Shown piece after piece: positions 46,411 through 64,000 of a stretch of 64,000 bases of DNA. Numbering within the stretch: the stretch's first letter is position 1; each line of letters starts with the position of its first letter. Made by a program: the position numbers and the translations under genes. The notes beneath the pieces are model-generated. The model did no database searches. It saw nothing but the letters and a program-made list of their open reading frames with translations, and was not told the DNA's origin. This DNA comes from Lodderomyces elongisporus (taxonomy: Eukaryota > Ascomycota > Pichiomycetes > Serinales > Debaryomycetaceae), in contig NC_083674.1 of assembly GCF_030384665.1 (NCBI RefSeq), positions 2,170,001 through 2,234,000 of the forward strand. Direction: 5' to 3'.

Positions 46411-47995
46411 CACCACTACCACCACTACCACCACTACCACCACCACCATTACTACGACCGCTATCACCACTAATATTTATCATATTTATTATACTTAACA
46501 TATTTATCATAGTGTGTGCTATCCAGTGTCGACCAAACTTAAACCATGCCATTCAAATTTGTCAAGGATGTTTCTGGTGTTACTTCTGGTGTTACTTCTG
46601 GTGTTACTTCTGGTGTTACTTCTGGTGTTACTTCTGGTGTTACTTCTGGTGCTACTTCTGGTGTTACTTCTGGTGTTATTTCTGGTGTTATTTCTGGTGG
46701 TGTTGCTGATGCTGTTGCTGATGCTGTTCCTGCTATTGCTGTTTCTACTATTGATGTTGCTGCTCCATGGCCGACTATATCACAAACCCAGCCATGATCC
46801 CAAAGAAGGGGAGCTCGCCAAAAAGTGTGCCCGTGTTCATACACCACAAAGGGCCCTGCTACTACTTATTTTATCCGTCACTGGCACGCACACACTTTTG
46901 GTATCTCCCATTGCACCTGCATCTTCGCTCGTTTAACATATACAGCTTTCACTCGTTTTCAGGAACACATCAAGGTGGGGGACTCGATGACTTTTGCTAT
47001 TAATCTTTACACTTTTCTTTCTAATATTAACACACCTTTCTGTTTTTGTATACACTCTGCTATTTGTAATTGAACCATTCTTCTATCTCGCACTCTGCCT
47101 ACAAATTATTTCTCAAATTGGACGTTCTGTATATTTCGCGCAATCGCTGTCATTGCAAACTAGAGTATCTCGGGTTGGAGTATGTGTATGTATACGCGCA
47201 CGTGAGCTGCTGTGAACGAGTCAACCTAAGATACACGTAATATACACGTAAGATGGACGCGCGCGGGTGCGTGTGTACTTTACAAAAAACTTTACAAAAA
47301 ACTTTACAAAGAACTTTACAAAAAACTTTACAAAAAACACTACAGTGGGCAGCTGAGCCCACAATTGTCCTCAAACTTCAGCAGAAAAAAGTTTTCCCGT
47401 AAATTCGCACCAAACTCAGGGGAATAATCAACACACACAAACAATTCTCGACTCGTTGCAAGCTTGACGGCAATCCGTCGAGAATTGTTTGTGGAGATAG
47501 AATGCATTGCAGGATGTATAAGGTTGTAGATTGTGTTGAGCCAACATGCATCCAAACATACAATTCATTCACTCTAGTCGTCCGTTTTCTGCTACAGCCA
47601 CACACTATTGGTCACACACTATTGGCCACACCCCATTTGGCAGCACCCATTTGGTTTTTTGTTATGAAGCATTTGGTAGCGTATACAATTGCACACGCCC
47701 TTCTGTTCCCCTCACTTCCTCGCGGGTTTTGCAACCACAATGTATATGGCATAACACAATTTACTTGTTAGTCTCCAACCACAAGGCGTGGCGAGAGGGC
47801 TACTTGGTGAAGTATAAATATCCACAAACAAAACCCTTGTGACCTCAAACCTTTTTTTGCCCTTTTCTTCTTCTTCTTTTCCTTTTTCTTTTTCTTTTCC
47901 TTCTTCTTTCGCCAGAAGTAAACCCACAACCAAAGTCTCACTACGTTTTAAACAAGTCAGACTTTACCTGTTAGTTTACTTAATCAAATTCTAAA
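45641..47995 (+). repeat. Spacer 9 (2355 bp)
   Basis: Minisatellite 1 has lost 36 bp at its 3' end and minisatellite 2 has gained 12 bp relative to type B. A private A-to-T change lies in TTTGTAATTGAACC near 47070. Inverted repeat at 47436-47493. Confidence 0.9.
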
Positions 47996-49402
<1,407 letters not shown>

Positions 49403-51679
49403 AGGAGTCGAGCTCTTTCTTAGCCCATCTTCTACCCATTCATCTTCAACCTAATCACTGGTGCTAATTGCAGACAAAAAATGAAAAGCAAACCCGTGTG
49501 GCTGATATTCCTACTGCTATTCCTGCTATTCCTGCTATTCCTACTGCTATTTCTATTGCTATTCCTACTGCTATTTCTACTGCTATTTCTACTGCTATTT
49601 CTACTGCTATTTCTACTGCTATTTCTACTGCTATTTCTACTGATATCCCTACTGCTATTCCTGCTGCTTTTTCTGATGTTACCTCTGTTGCTGCTTCACG
49701 GATGACTATATCACAAACCCAACCATGATCCCAAAGCAGGGGGAGCCCACTGACCTCTGCTACCGTTTCCCATAGCCTACCACAACATTGCACTAGTGTA
49801 TCTGCTGACTCACACATTTATTCTGAACTTGGCAGATCCTGCGACAAAATGGCGCCTTTGTCGTATGATCTTGTACGGGGAACGAAAAATGTCGAGGACG
49901 CATATGCACTAGGAGTATCAACAAGGCACAGCGGGATCATATAATCACAGGTTGAGTTGTATAAGTCACCGTGCAAGTTGTTTCAGATGGTGCAGAAGTA
50001 GAGCTTGCGGAATCTACTTTCGTTTTCGGGATTTGTTTATGTTACATTAAATCATTGTTTGCTCGTGAAGTAATAGTATTACTACCACTACTACTACTAC
50101 TACCACCACCACCACTACTACTACTACCACCACCACTACCACCACTACCACCACTACCACCACCACCATTACTACGACCGCTATCACCACTAATATTTAT
50201 CATATTTATTATACTTAACATATTTATCATAGTGTGTGCTATCCAGTGTCGACCAAACTTAAACCATGCCATTCAAATTTGTCAAGGATGTTTCTGGTGT
50301 TACTTCTGGTGTTACTTCTGGTGTTACTTCTGGTGTTACTTCTGGTGCTACTTCTGGTGTTATTTCTGGTGTTATTTCTGGTGGTGTTGCTGATGCTGTT
50401 GCTGATGCTGTTCCTGCTATTGCTGTTTCTACTATTGATGTTGCTGCTCCATGGCCGACTATATCACAAACCCAGCCATGATCCCAAAGAAGGGGAGCTC
50501 GCCAAAAAGTGTGCCCGTGTTCATACACCACAAAGGGCCCTGCTACTACTTATTTTATCCGTCACTGGCACGCACACACTTTTGGTATCTCCCATTGCAC
50601 CTGCATCTTCGCTCGTTTAACATATACAGCTTTCACTCGTTTTCAGGAACACATCAAGGTGGGGGACTCGATGACTTTTGCTATTAATCTTTACACTTTT
50701 CTTTCTAATATTAACACACCTTTCTGTTTTTGTATACACTCTGCTATTTGTAAATGAACCATTCTTCTATCTCGCACTCTGCCTACAAATTATTTCTCAA
50801 ATTGGACGTTCTGTATATTTCGCGCAATCGCTGTCATTGCAAACTAGAGTATCTCGGGTTGGAGTATGTGTATGTATACGCGCACGTGAGCTGCTGTGAA
50901 CGAGTCAACCTAAGATACACGTAATATACACGTAAGATGGACGCGCGCGGGTGCGTGTGTACTTTACAAAAAACTTTACAAAAAACTTTACAAAGAACTT
51001 TACAAAAAACTTTACAAAAAACACTACAGTGGGCAGCTGAGCCCACAATTGTCCTCAAACTTCAGCAGAAAAAAGTTTTCCCGTAAATTCGCACCAAACT
51101 CAGGGGAATAATCAACACACACAAACAATTCTCGACTCGTTGCAAGCTTGACGGCAATCCGTCGAGAATTGTTTGTGGAGATAGAATGCATTGCAGGATG
51201 TATAAGGTTGTAGATTGTATTGAGCCAACATGCATCCAAACACACAATTCATCCACTCTAGTCGTCCGTTTTCTGCTACAGCCACACACTATTGGTCACA
51301 CACTATTGGCCACACCCCATTTGGCAGCACCCATTTGGTTTTTTGTTATGAAGCATTTGGTAGCGTATACAATTGCACACGCCCTTCTGTTCCCCTCACT
51401 TCCTCGCGGGTTTTGCAACCACAATGTATATGGCATAACACAATTTACTTGTTAGTCTCCAACCACAAGGCGTGGCGAGAGGGCTACTTGGTGAAGTATA
51501 AATATCCACAAACAAAACCCTTGTGACCTCAAACCTTTTTTTGCCCTTTTCTTCTTCTTCTTTTCCTTTTTCTTTTTCTTTTCCTTCTTCTTTCGCCAGA
51601 AGTAAACCCACAACCAAAGTCTCACTACGTTTTAAACAAGTCAGACTTTACCTGTTAGTTTACTTAATCAAATTCTAAA
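49403..51679 (+). repeat. Spacer 10 (2277 bp, the shortest)
   Basis: The ACC/ACT tract has lost 78 bp and minisatellite 2 a further 24 bp. Three substitutions (51219 G-to-A, 51243 T-to-C, 51253 T-to-C) upstream of copy 11 are shared only with spacer 12. Inverted repeat at 51120-51177. Confidence 0.9.
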
Positions 51680-52024
51680 ATGAAAATTTTTAAGAAGCTT
51701 TTTAACACCGCCTCCAAGTCAAAGGAGGCAGAACCAGCCGAACGCAATGTTCGGTATCCAATTCCAGGGGAGACATCAGGCTCACCAGTATCGGTTCCTT
51801 CACCGGCTACAGGGTCGGAAACCTTCTACGAGGTAGATTTAGGCGCTGAAGACGTGGAGGAAAAGAAGCTGGTGAGGAGACAATTCCCCCTGTTTAGACC
51901 ATTTGGATGGTTTAAAGAGAGGAGAGAGGAGAAGGAGTTAGCTGAAAGGGTTCTTTTGGCTAAGGGGATGGTTGCCGGCATTCGTGCGTTGCATCCCAAC
52001 AGAAAGAAGAAGAAGAAGATGAAT

Positions 52025-52056
<32 letters not shown>

Positions 52057-52126
52057 CCTCAACAACAACCTCAACAACAACCTCAACAACAACAACAACC
52101 TCAACAACAACCTCAACAACAACCTC

Positions 52127-52206
<80 letters not shown>

Positions 52207-52210
52207 CCTC

Positions 52211-52254
<44 letters not shown>

Positions 52255-52333
52255 CCTCAACAACCTCAACAACAACAACAACCTCAACAACAACAACAAC
52301 AACCTCAACAACAACAACAACAACAACAACCTC

Positions 52334-52397
<64 letters not shown>

Positions 52398-53245
52398 GCT
52401 GCAAACCTTTCACATACGGAAAGTTTGTAGCAAACGTAGAGTCATACTGTCCTCGACTGTGTCAGGAAATCAGAGCTTCAATGGGCTTCTCGGATTCCGA
52501 ATACGTACAGTCCATTTCTCAAGGACTCACAAAACTTGAGAATGGAAATTACAAATCGGGTGATAGGAAGTTTATTGTACACCGGGTCACAAAGAGAGAA
52601 TTTGAAAATGTGATCAGGTGGCTCCCTGAAATACTTGGCGAGGACGAGTATGAGTCGCTACTTATACCTGTCCTTCAATTAGTCGAGATGCAGTTAAAGA
52701 CGAAAACCAAATACTTCGTTGTAACACGCAATCTCGACTATAGGACAGAGTTTTTATTGGAATACAAGTTTTCCCGGAATGGCAAGGAATCTGCTATATC
52801 ACGTCGCCATCCCAACAATTTCAGGCTCACAGAAACTCGGAAGTTCCCAGAAAATGAGGCTTGGGATTGGTGGGATAATTATCGCTTTTTAGAAGACGTA
52901 TCTTTTCTAGCTGCCAAAGAAAGATACGGCTTCAAGTTTGTAATATGTGCTGCATATGCAGATGATGGGGACCATAGAGTTTGGTATTATATTGATGATT
53001 GGTTTAAAGACAGTCCAAGCGGGGTCTCTCGATTAGGTCAGAGTAGGCGCAAATTGTCTGAGAAGTATGCTCTTTGGATTTACAATCTTTTCAATTTTCA
53101 TTTGAACCTGGTGGAAGGTCCATTGAAGATGAAGGACTTTGATCGCATATATCAACGTCCTAGAAAAGAAAAATCCTTTATTCAGAGAAAGTTGGCCGAA
53201 ATGTTTTGCTGCGATCTGAGACCCTCAAGCTCTGAATCAATCTGA
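51680..53245 (+). CDS. Array gene copy 11: poly-Asn protein, 521 aa
   Basis: Asn tract of 125 codons, with the largest number of CTC interruptions seen, spread through the second half. N- and C-blocks are consensus. TATA box at 51497-51504. Confidence 0.85.
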
Positions 53246-54013
53246 AGGAGTCGAGCTCTTTCTTAGCCCATCTTCTACCCATTCATCTTCAACCTAATCA
53301 CTGGTGCTAATTGCAGACAAAAAATGAAAAGCAAACCCGTGTGGCTGATATTCCTACTGCTATTCCTGCTATTCCTGCTATTCCTACTGCTATTTCTATT
53401 GCTATTCCTACTGCTATTTCTACTGCTATTTCTACTGCTATTTCTACTGCTATTTCTACTGCTATTTCTACTGCTATTTCTACTGATATCCCTACTGCTA
53501 TTCCTGCTGCTTTTTCTGATGTTACCTCTGTTGCTGCTTCACGGATGACTATATCACAAACCCAACCATGATCCCAAAGCAGGGGGAGCCCACTGACCTC
53601 TGCTACCGTTTCCCATAGCCTACCACAACATTGCACTAGTGTATCTGCTGACTCACACATTTATTCTGAACTTGGCAGATCCTGCGACAAAATGGCGCCT
53701 TTGTCGTATGATCTTGTACGGGGAACGAAAAATGTCGAGGACGCATATGCACTAGGAGTATCAACAAGGCACAGCGGGATCATATAATCACAGGTTGAGT
53801 TGTATAAGTCACCGTGCAAGTTGTTTCAGATGGTGCAGAAGTAGAGCTTGCGGAATCTACTTTCGTTTTCGGGATTTGTTTATGTTACATTAAATCATTG
53901 TTTGCTCGTGAAGTAATAGTATTACTACCACTACTACTACTACTACCACCACCACCACTACTACTACTACCACCACCACCACTACTACTACTACTATTAC
54001 CACCACTACCACC

Positions 54014-54051
<38 letters not shown>

Positions 54052-55630
54052 CACCACTACCACCACTACCACCACTACCACCACTACCACCACTACCACC
54101 ACCACCATTACTACGACCGCTATCACCACTAATATTTATCATATTTATTATACTTAACATATTTATCATAGTGTGTGCTATCCAGTGTCGACCAAACTTA
54201 AACCATGCCATTCAAATTTGTCAAGGATGTTTCTGGTGTTACTTCTGGTGTTACTTCTGGTGTTACTTCTGGTGTTACTTCTGGTGTTACTTCTGGTGCT
54301 ACTTCTGGTGTTACTTCTGGTGTTATTTCTGGTGGTGTTGCTGATGCTGTTGCTGATGCTGTTCCTGCTATTGCTGTTTCTACTATTGATGTTGCTGCTC
54401 CATGGCCGACTATATCACAAACCCAGCCATGATCCCAAAGAAGGGGAGCTCGCCAAAAAGTGTGCCCGTGTTCATACACCACAAAGGGCCCTGCTACTAC
54501 TTATTTTATCCGTCACTGGCACGCACACACTTTTGGTATCTCCCATTGCACCTGCATCTTCGCTCGTTTAACATATACAGCTTTCACTCGTTTTCAGGAA
54601 CACATCAAGGTGGGGGACTCGATGACTTTTGCTATTAATCTTTACACTTTTCTTTCTAATATTAACACACCTTTCTGTTTTTGTATACACTCTGCTATTT
54701 GTAAATGAACCATTCTTCTATCTCGCACTCTGCCTACAAATTATTTCTCAAATTGGACGTTCTGTATATTTCGCGCAATCGCTGTCATTGCAAACTAGAG
54801 TATCTCGGGTTGGAGTATGTGTATGTATACGCGCACGTGAGCTGCTGTGAACGAGTCAACCTAAGATACACGTAATATACACGTAAGATGGACGCGCGCG
54901 GGTGCGTGTGTACTTTACAAAAAACTTTACAAAAAACTTTACAAAGAACTTTACAAAAAACTTTACAAAAAACACTACAGTGGGCAGCTGAGCCCACAAT
55001 TGTCCTCAAACTTCAGCAGAAAAAAGTTTTCCCGTAAATTCGCACCAAACTCAGGGGAATAATCAACACACACAAACAATTCTCGACTCGTTGCAAGCTT
55101 GACGGCAATCCGTCGAGAATTGTTTGTGGAGATAGAATGCATTGCAGGATGTATAAGGTTGTAGATTGTGTTGAGCCAACATGCATCCAAACATACAATT
55201 CATTCACTCTAGTCGTCCGTTTTCTGCTACAGCCACACACTATTGGTCACACACTATTGGCCACACCCCATTTGGCAGCACCCATTTGGTTTTTTGTTAT
55301 GAAGCATTTGGTAGCGTATACAATTGCACACGCCCTTCTGTTCCCCTCACTTCCTCGCGGGTTTTGCAACCACAATGTATATGGCATAACACAATTTACT
55401 TGTTAGTCTCCAACCACAAGGCGTGGCGAGAGGGCTACTTGGTGAAGTATAAATATCCACAAACAAAACCCTTGTGACCTCAAACCTTTTTTTGCCCTTT
55501 TCTTCTTCTTCTTTTCCTTTTTCTTTTTCTTTTCCTTCTTCTTTCGCCAGAAGTAAACCCACAACCAAAGTCTCACTACGTTTTAAACAAGTCAGACTTT
55601 ACCTGTTAGTTTACTTAATCAAATTCTAAA
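53246..55630 (+). repeat. Spacer 11 (2385 bp)
   Basis: The ACC/ACT tract gained 18 bp and minisatellite 2 lost 12 bp relative to type B. Inverted repeat at 55071-55128. Confidence 0.9.
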
Positions 55631-57178
<1,548 letters not shown>

Positions 57179-59497
57179 AGGAGTCGAGCTCTTTCTTAGC
57201 CCATCTTCTACCCATTCATCTTCAACCTAATCACTGGTGCTAATTGCAGACAAAAAATGAAAAGCAAACCCGTGTGGCTGATATTCCTACTGCTATTCCT
57301 GCTATTCCTGCTATTCCTACTGCTATTTCTATTGCTATTTCTACTGCTATTTCTACTGCTATTTCTACTGCTATTTCTACTGCTATTTCTACTGCTATTT
57401 CTACTGCTATTTCTACTGATATCCCTACTGCTATTCCTGCTGCTTTTTCTGATGTTACCTCTGTTGCTGCTTCACGGATGACTATATCACAAACCCAACC
57501 ATGATCCCAAAGCAGGGGGAGCCCACTGACCTCTGCTACCGTTTCCCATAGCCTACCACAACATTGCACTAGTGTATCTGCTGACTCACACATTTATTCT
57601 GAACTTGGCAGATCCTGCGACAAAATGGCGCCTTTGTCGTATGATCTTGTACGGGGAACGAAAAATGTCGAGGACGCATATGCACTAGGAGTATCAACAA
57701 GGCACAGCGGGATCATATAATCACAGGTTGAGTTGTATAAGTCACCGTGCAAGTTGTTTCAGATGGTGCAGAAGTAGAGCTTGCGGAATCTACTTTCGTT
57801 TTCGGGATTTGTTTATGTTACATTAAATCATTGTTTGCTCGTGAAGTAATAGTATTACTACCACTACTACTACTACTATTACCACCACTACCACCACTAC
57901 TACTACTACCACCACCACTACCACCACTACCACCACTACCACCACTACCACCACTACCACCACTACCACCACTACCACCACTACCACCACCACCATTACT
58001 ACGACCGCTATCACCACTAATATTTATCATATTTATTATACTTAACATATTTATCATAGTGTGTGCTATCCAGTGTCGACCAAACTTAAACCATGCCATT
58101 CAAATTTGTCAAGGATGTTTCTGGTGTTACTTCTGGTGTTACTTCTGGTGTTACTTCTGGTGTTACTTCTGGTGTTACTTCTGGTGCTACTTCTGGTGTT
58201 ACTTCTGGTGTTATTTCTGGTGTTATTTCTGGTGGTGTTGCTGATGCTGTTGCTGATGCTGTTCCTGCTATTGCTGTTTCTACTATTGATGTTGCTGCTC
58301 CATGGCCGACTATATCACAAACCCAGCCATGATCCCAAAGAAGGGGAGCTCGCCAAAAAGTGTGCCCGTGTTCATACACCACAAAGGGCCCTGCTACTAC
58401 TTATTTTATCCGTCACTGGCACGCACACACTTTTGGTATCTCCCATTGCACCTGCATCTTCGCTCGTTTAACATATACAGCTTTCACTCGTTTTCAGGAA
58501 CACATCAAGGTGGGGGACTCGATGACTTTTGCTATTAATCTTTACACTTTTCTTTCTAATATTAACACACCTTTCTGTTTTTGTATACACTCTGCTATTT
58601 GTAAATGAACCATTCTTCTATCTCGCACTCTGCCTACAAATTATTTCTCAAATTGGACGTTCTGTATATTTCGCGCAATCGCTGTCATTGCAAACTAGAG
58701 TATCTCGGGTTGGAGTATGTGTATGTATACGCGCACGTGAGCTGCTGTGAACGAGTCAACCTAAGATACACGTAATATACACGTAAGATGGACGCGCGCG
58801 GGTGCGTGTGTACTTTACAAAAAACTTTACAAAAAACTTTACAAAGAACTTTACAAAAAACTTTACAAAAAACACTACAGTGGGCAGCTGAGCCCACAAT
58901 TGTCCTCAAACTTCAGCAGAAAAAAGTTTTCCCGTAAATTCGCACCAAACTCAGGGGAATAATCAACACACACAAACAATTCTCGACTCGTTGCAAGCTT
59001 GACGGCAATCCGTCGAGAATTGTTTGTGGAGATAGAATGCATTGCAGGATGTATAAGGTTGTAGATTGTATTGAGCCAACATGCATCCAAACACACAATT
59101 CATCCACTCTAGTCGTCCGTTTTCTGCTACAGCCACACACTATTGGTCACACACTATTGGCCACACCCCATTTGGCAGCACCCATTTGGTTTTTTGTTAT
59201 GAAGCATTTGGTAGCGTATACAATTGCACACGCCCTTCTGTTCCCCTCACTTCCTCGCGGGTTTTGCAACCACAATGTATATGGCATAACACAATTTACT
59301 TGTTAGTCTCCAACCACAAGGCGTGGCGAGAGGGCTACTTGGTGAAGTATAAATATCCACAAACAAAACCCTTGTGACCTCAAACCTTTTTTTGCCCTTT
59401 TCTTCTTCTTTCGCCAGAAGTAAACCCACAACCAAAGTCTCACTACGTTTTAAACAAGTCAGACTTTACCTGTTAGTTTACTTAATCAAATTCTAAA
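57179..59497 (+). repeat. Spacer 12 (2319 bp)
   Basis: The ACC/ACT tract is 27 bp shorter and rearranged, and 33 bp are missing from the pyrimidine tract between the TATA box and the ATG of copy 13. It carries the same three substitutions as spacer 10 (59070, 59094, 59104). Inverted repeat at 58971-59028. Confidence 0.9.
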
Positions 59498-60925
<1,428 letters not shown>

Positions 60926-61705
60926 AGGAGTCGAGCTCTTTCTTAGCCCATCTTCTACCCATTCATCTTCAACCTAATCACTGGTGCTAATTGCAGACAA
61001 AAAATGAAAAGCAAACCCGTGTGGCTGATATTCCTACTGCTATTCCTGCTATTCCTGCTATTCCTACTGCTATTTCTACTGCTATTTCTACTGCTATTTC
61101 TACTGCTATTTCTACTGCTATTTCTACTGCTATTTCTACTGCTATTTCTACTGCTATTTCTACTGCTATTTCTACTGATATCCCTACTGCTATTCCTGCT
61201 GCTTTTTCTGATGTTACCTCTGTTGCTGCTTCACGGATGACTATATCACAAACCCAACCATGATCCCAAAGCAGGGGGAGCCCACTGACCTCTGCTACCG
61301 TTTCCCATAGCCTACCACAACATTGCACTAGTGTATCTGCTGACTCACACATTTATTCTGAACTTGGCAGATCCTGCGACAAAATGGCGCCTTTGTCGTA
61401 TGATCTTGTACGGGGAACGAAAAATGTCGAGGACGCATATGCACTAGGAGTATCAACAAGGCACAGCGGGATCATATAATCACAGGTTGAGTTGTATAAG
61501 TCACCGTGCAAGTTGTTTCAGATGGTGCAGAAGTAGAGCTTGCGGAATCTACTTTCGTTTTCGGGATTTGTTTATGTTACATTAAATCATTGTTTGCTCG
61601 TGAAGTAATAGTATTACTACCACTACTACTACTACTACCACCACCACCACTACTACTACTACCACCACCACCACTACTACTACTACTATTACCACCACTA
61701 CCACC

Positions 61706-61743
<38 letters not shown>

Positions 61744-63316
61744 CACCACTACCACCACTACCACCACTACCACCACCACCATTACTACGACCGCTATCAC
61801 CACTAATATTTATCATATTTATTATACTTAACATATTTATCATAGTGTGTGCTATCCAGTGTCGACCAAACTTAAACCATGCCATTCAAATTTGTCAAGG
61901 ATGTTTCTGGTGTTACTTCTGGTGTTACTTCTGGTGTTACTTCTGGTGTTACTTCTGGTGTTACTTCTGGTGCTACTTCTGGTGTTACTTCTGGTGTTAT
62001 TTCTGGTGTTATTTCTGGTGGTGTTGCTGATGCTGTTGCTGATGCTGTTCCTGCTATTGCTGTTTCTACTATTGATGTTGCTGCTCCATGGCCGACTATA
62101 TCACAAACCCAGCCATGATCCCAAAGAAGGGGAGCTCGCCAAAAAGTGTGCCCGTGTTCATACACCACAAAGGGCCCTGCTACTACTTATTTTATCCGTC
62201 ACTGGCACGCACACACTTTTGGTATCTCCCATTGCACCTGCATCTTCGCTCGTTTAACATATACAGCTTTCACTCGTTTTCAGGAACACATCAAGGTGGG
62301 GGACTCGATGACTTTTGCTATTAATCTTTACACTTTTCTTTCTAATATTAACACACCTTTCTGTTTTTGTATACACTCTGCTATTTGTAAATGAACCATT
62401 CTTCTATCTCGCACTCTGCCTACAAATTATTTCTCAAATTGGACGTTCTGTATATTTCGCGCAATCGCTGTCATTGCAAACTAGAGTATCTCGGGTTGGA
62501 GTATGTGTATGTATACGCGCACGTGAGCTGCTGTGAACGAGTCAACCTAAGATACACGTAATATACACGTAAGATGGACGCGCGCGGGTGCGTGTGTACT
62601 TTACAAAAAACTTTACAAAAAACTTTACAAAGAACTTTACAAAAAACTTTACAAAAAACACTACAGTGGGCAGCTGAGCCCACAATTGTCCTCAAACTTC
62701 AGCAGAAAAAAGTTTTCCCGTAAATTCGCACCAAACTCAGGGGAATAATCAACACACACAAACAATTCTCGACTCGTTGCAAGCTTGACGGCAATCCGTC
62801 GAGAATTGTTTGTGGAGATAGAATGCATTGCAGGATGTATAAGGTTGTAGATTGTGTTGAGCCAACATGCATCCAAACATACAATTCATTCACTCTAGTC
62901 GTCCGTTTTCTGCTACAGCCACACACTATTGGTCACACACTATTGGCCACACCCCATTTGGCAGCACCCATTTGGTTTTTTGTTATGAAGCATTTGGTAG
63001 CGTATACAATTGCACACGCCCTTCTGTTCCCCTCACTTCCTCGCGGGTTTTGCAACCACAATGTATATGGCATAACACAATTTACTTGTTAGTCTCCAAC
63101 CACAAGGCGTGGCGAGAGGGCTACTTGGTGAAGTATAAATATCCACAAACAAAACCCTTGTGACCTCAAACCTTTTTTTGCCCTTTTCTTCTTCTTCTTT
63201 TCCTTTTTCTTTTTCTTTTCCTTCTTCTTTCGCCAGAAGTAAACCCACAACCAAAGTCTCACTACGTTTTAAACAAGTCAGACTTTACCTGTTAGTTTAC
63301 TTAATCAAATTCTAAA
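60926..63316 (+). repeat. Spacer 13 (2391 bp)
   Basis: Type B, with minisatellite 1 12 bp longer and more uniform (the CTATTG variant has been lost). Inverted repeat at 62757-62814. Confidence 0.9.

Positions 63317-64000
<684 letters not shown>

Overview
This window is nuclear DNA of a budding yeast. Its genes have no introns, resemble fungal families (MedA, AIM24, AYR1, ATO), and are separated by AT-rich intergenic DNA full of microsatellites. A CTG codon interrupts an otherwise unbroken serine run in the AIM24 gene (5451-5453), and another sits in a Thr/Ser stretch (5604-5606). This points to the CUG-Ser clade, so CTG is probably read as serine. The abundance of triplet repeats would fit the Lodderomyces / Candida parapsilosis neighbourhood, but that is inference.

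Left part (1-12301), ordinary single-copy genes: a MedA-type (DUF7082) regulator (858-4232, +), AIM24 (4557-6035, -), an AYR1-like short-chain dehydrogenase (7064-7945, -), a small glutaredoxin-like protein (8571-8918, -) and an ATO/GPR1-FUN34-YaaH acetate/ammonium transporter (11147-11941, +). The ATO gene follows a 2.2 kb gene-free region, as expected for a strongly regulated gene.

Right part (about 12302 to beyond 64000), a macrosatellite: 13 full units and the start of a 14th, all in direct orientation, with start-to-start periods of 3684-3978 bp. Each unit has a TATA promoter, one intronless ORF of 458-532 codons, and a 2.3-2.4 kb spacer. The ORF encodes a 114-residue N-block ending in a Lys/Arg cluster, an asparagine tract (AAC repeats with CTC interruptions) of 62-136 codons, and a 282-residue C-block that I do not recognise. 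The spacer holds three unrelated 12-bp minisatellites, an ACC/ACT triplet tract, a 25-bp alternating purine-pyrimidine segment and a perfect 17-bp inverted repeat. Outside the repeats the units are almost identical; unit 1 and its promoter are the most diverged. The N tract differs in length among copies, yet all 13 complete ORFs stay open.

The genes of the left part are not an operon and show no functional link with the array. The array is the remarkable object here: a recently homogenised, tandemly amplified gene of unknown function with a prion-like poly-Asn core.
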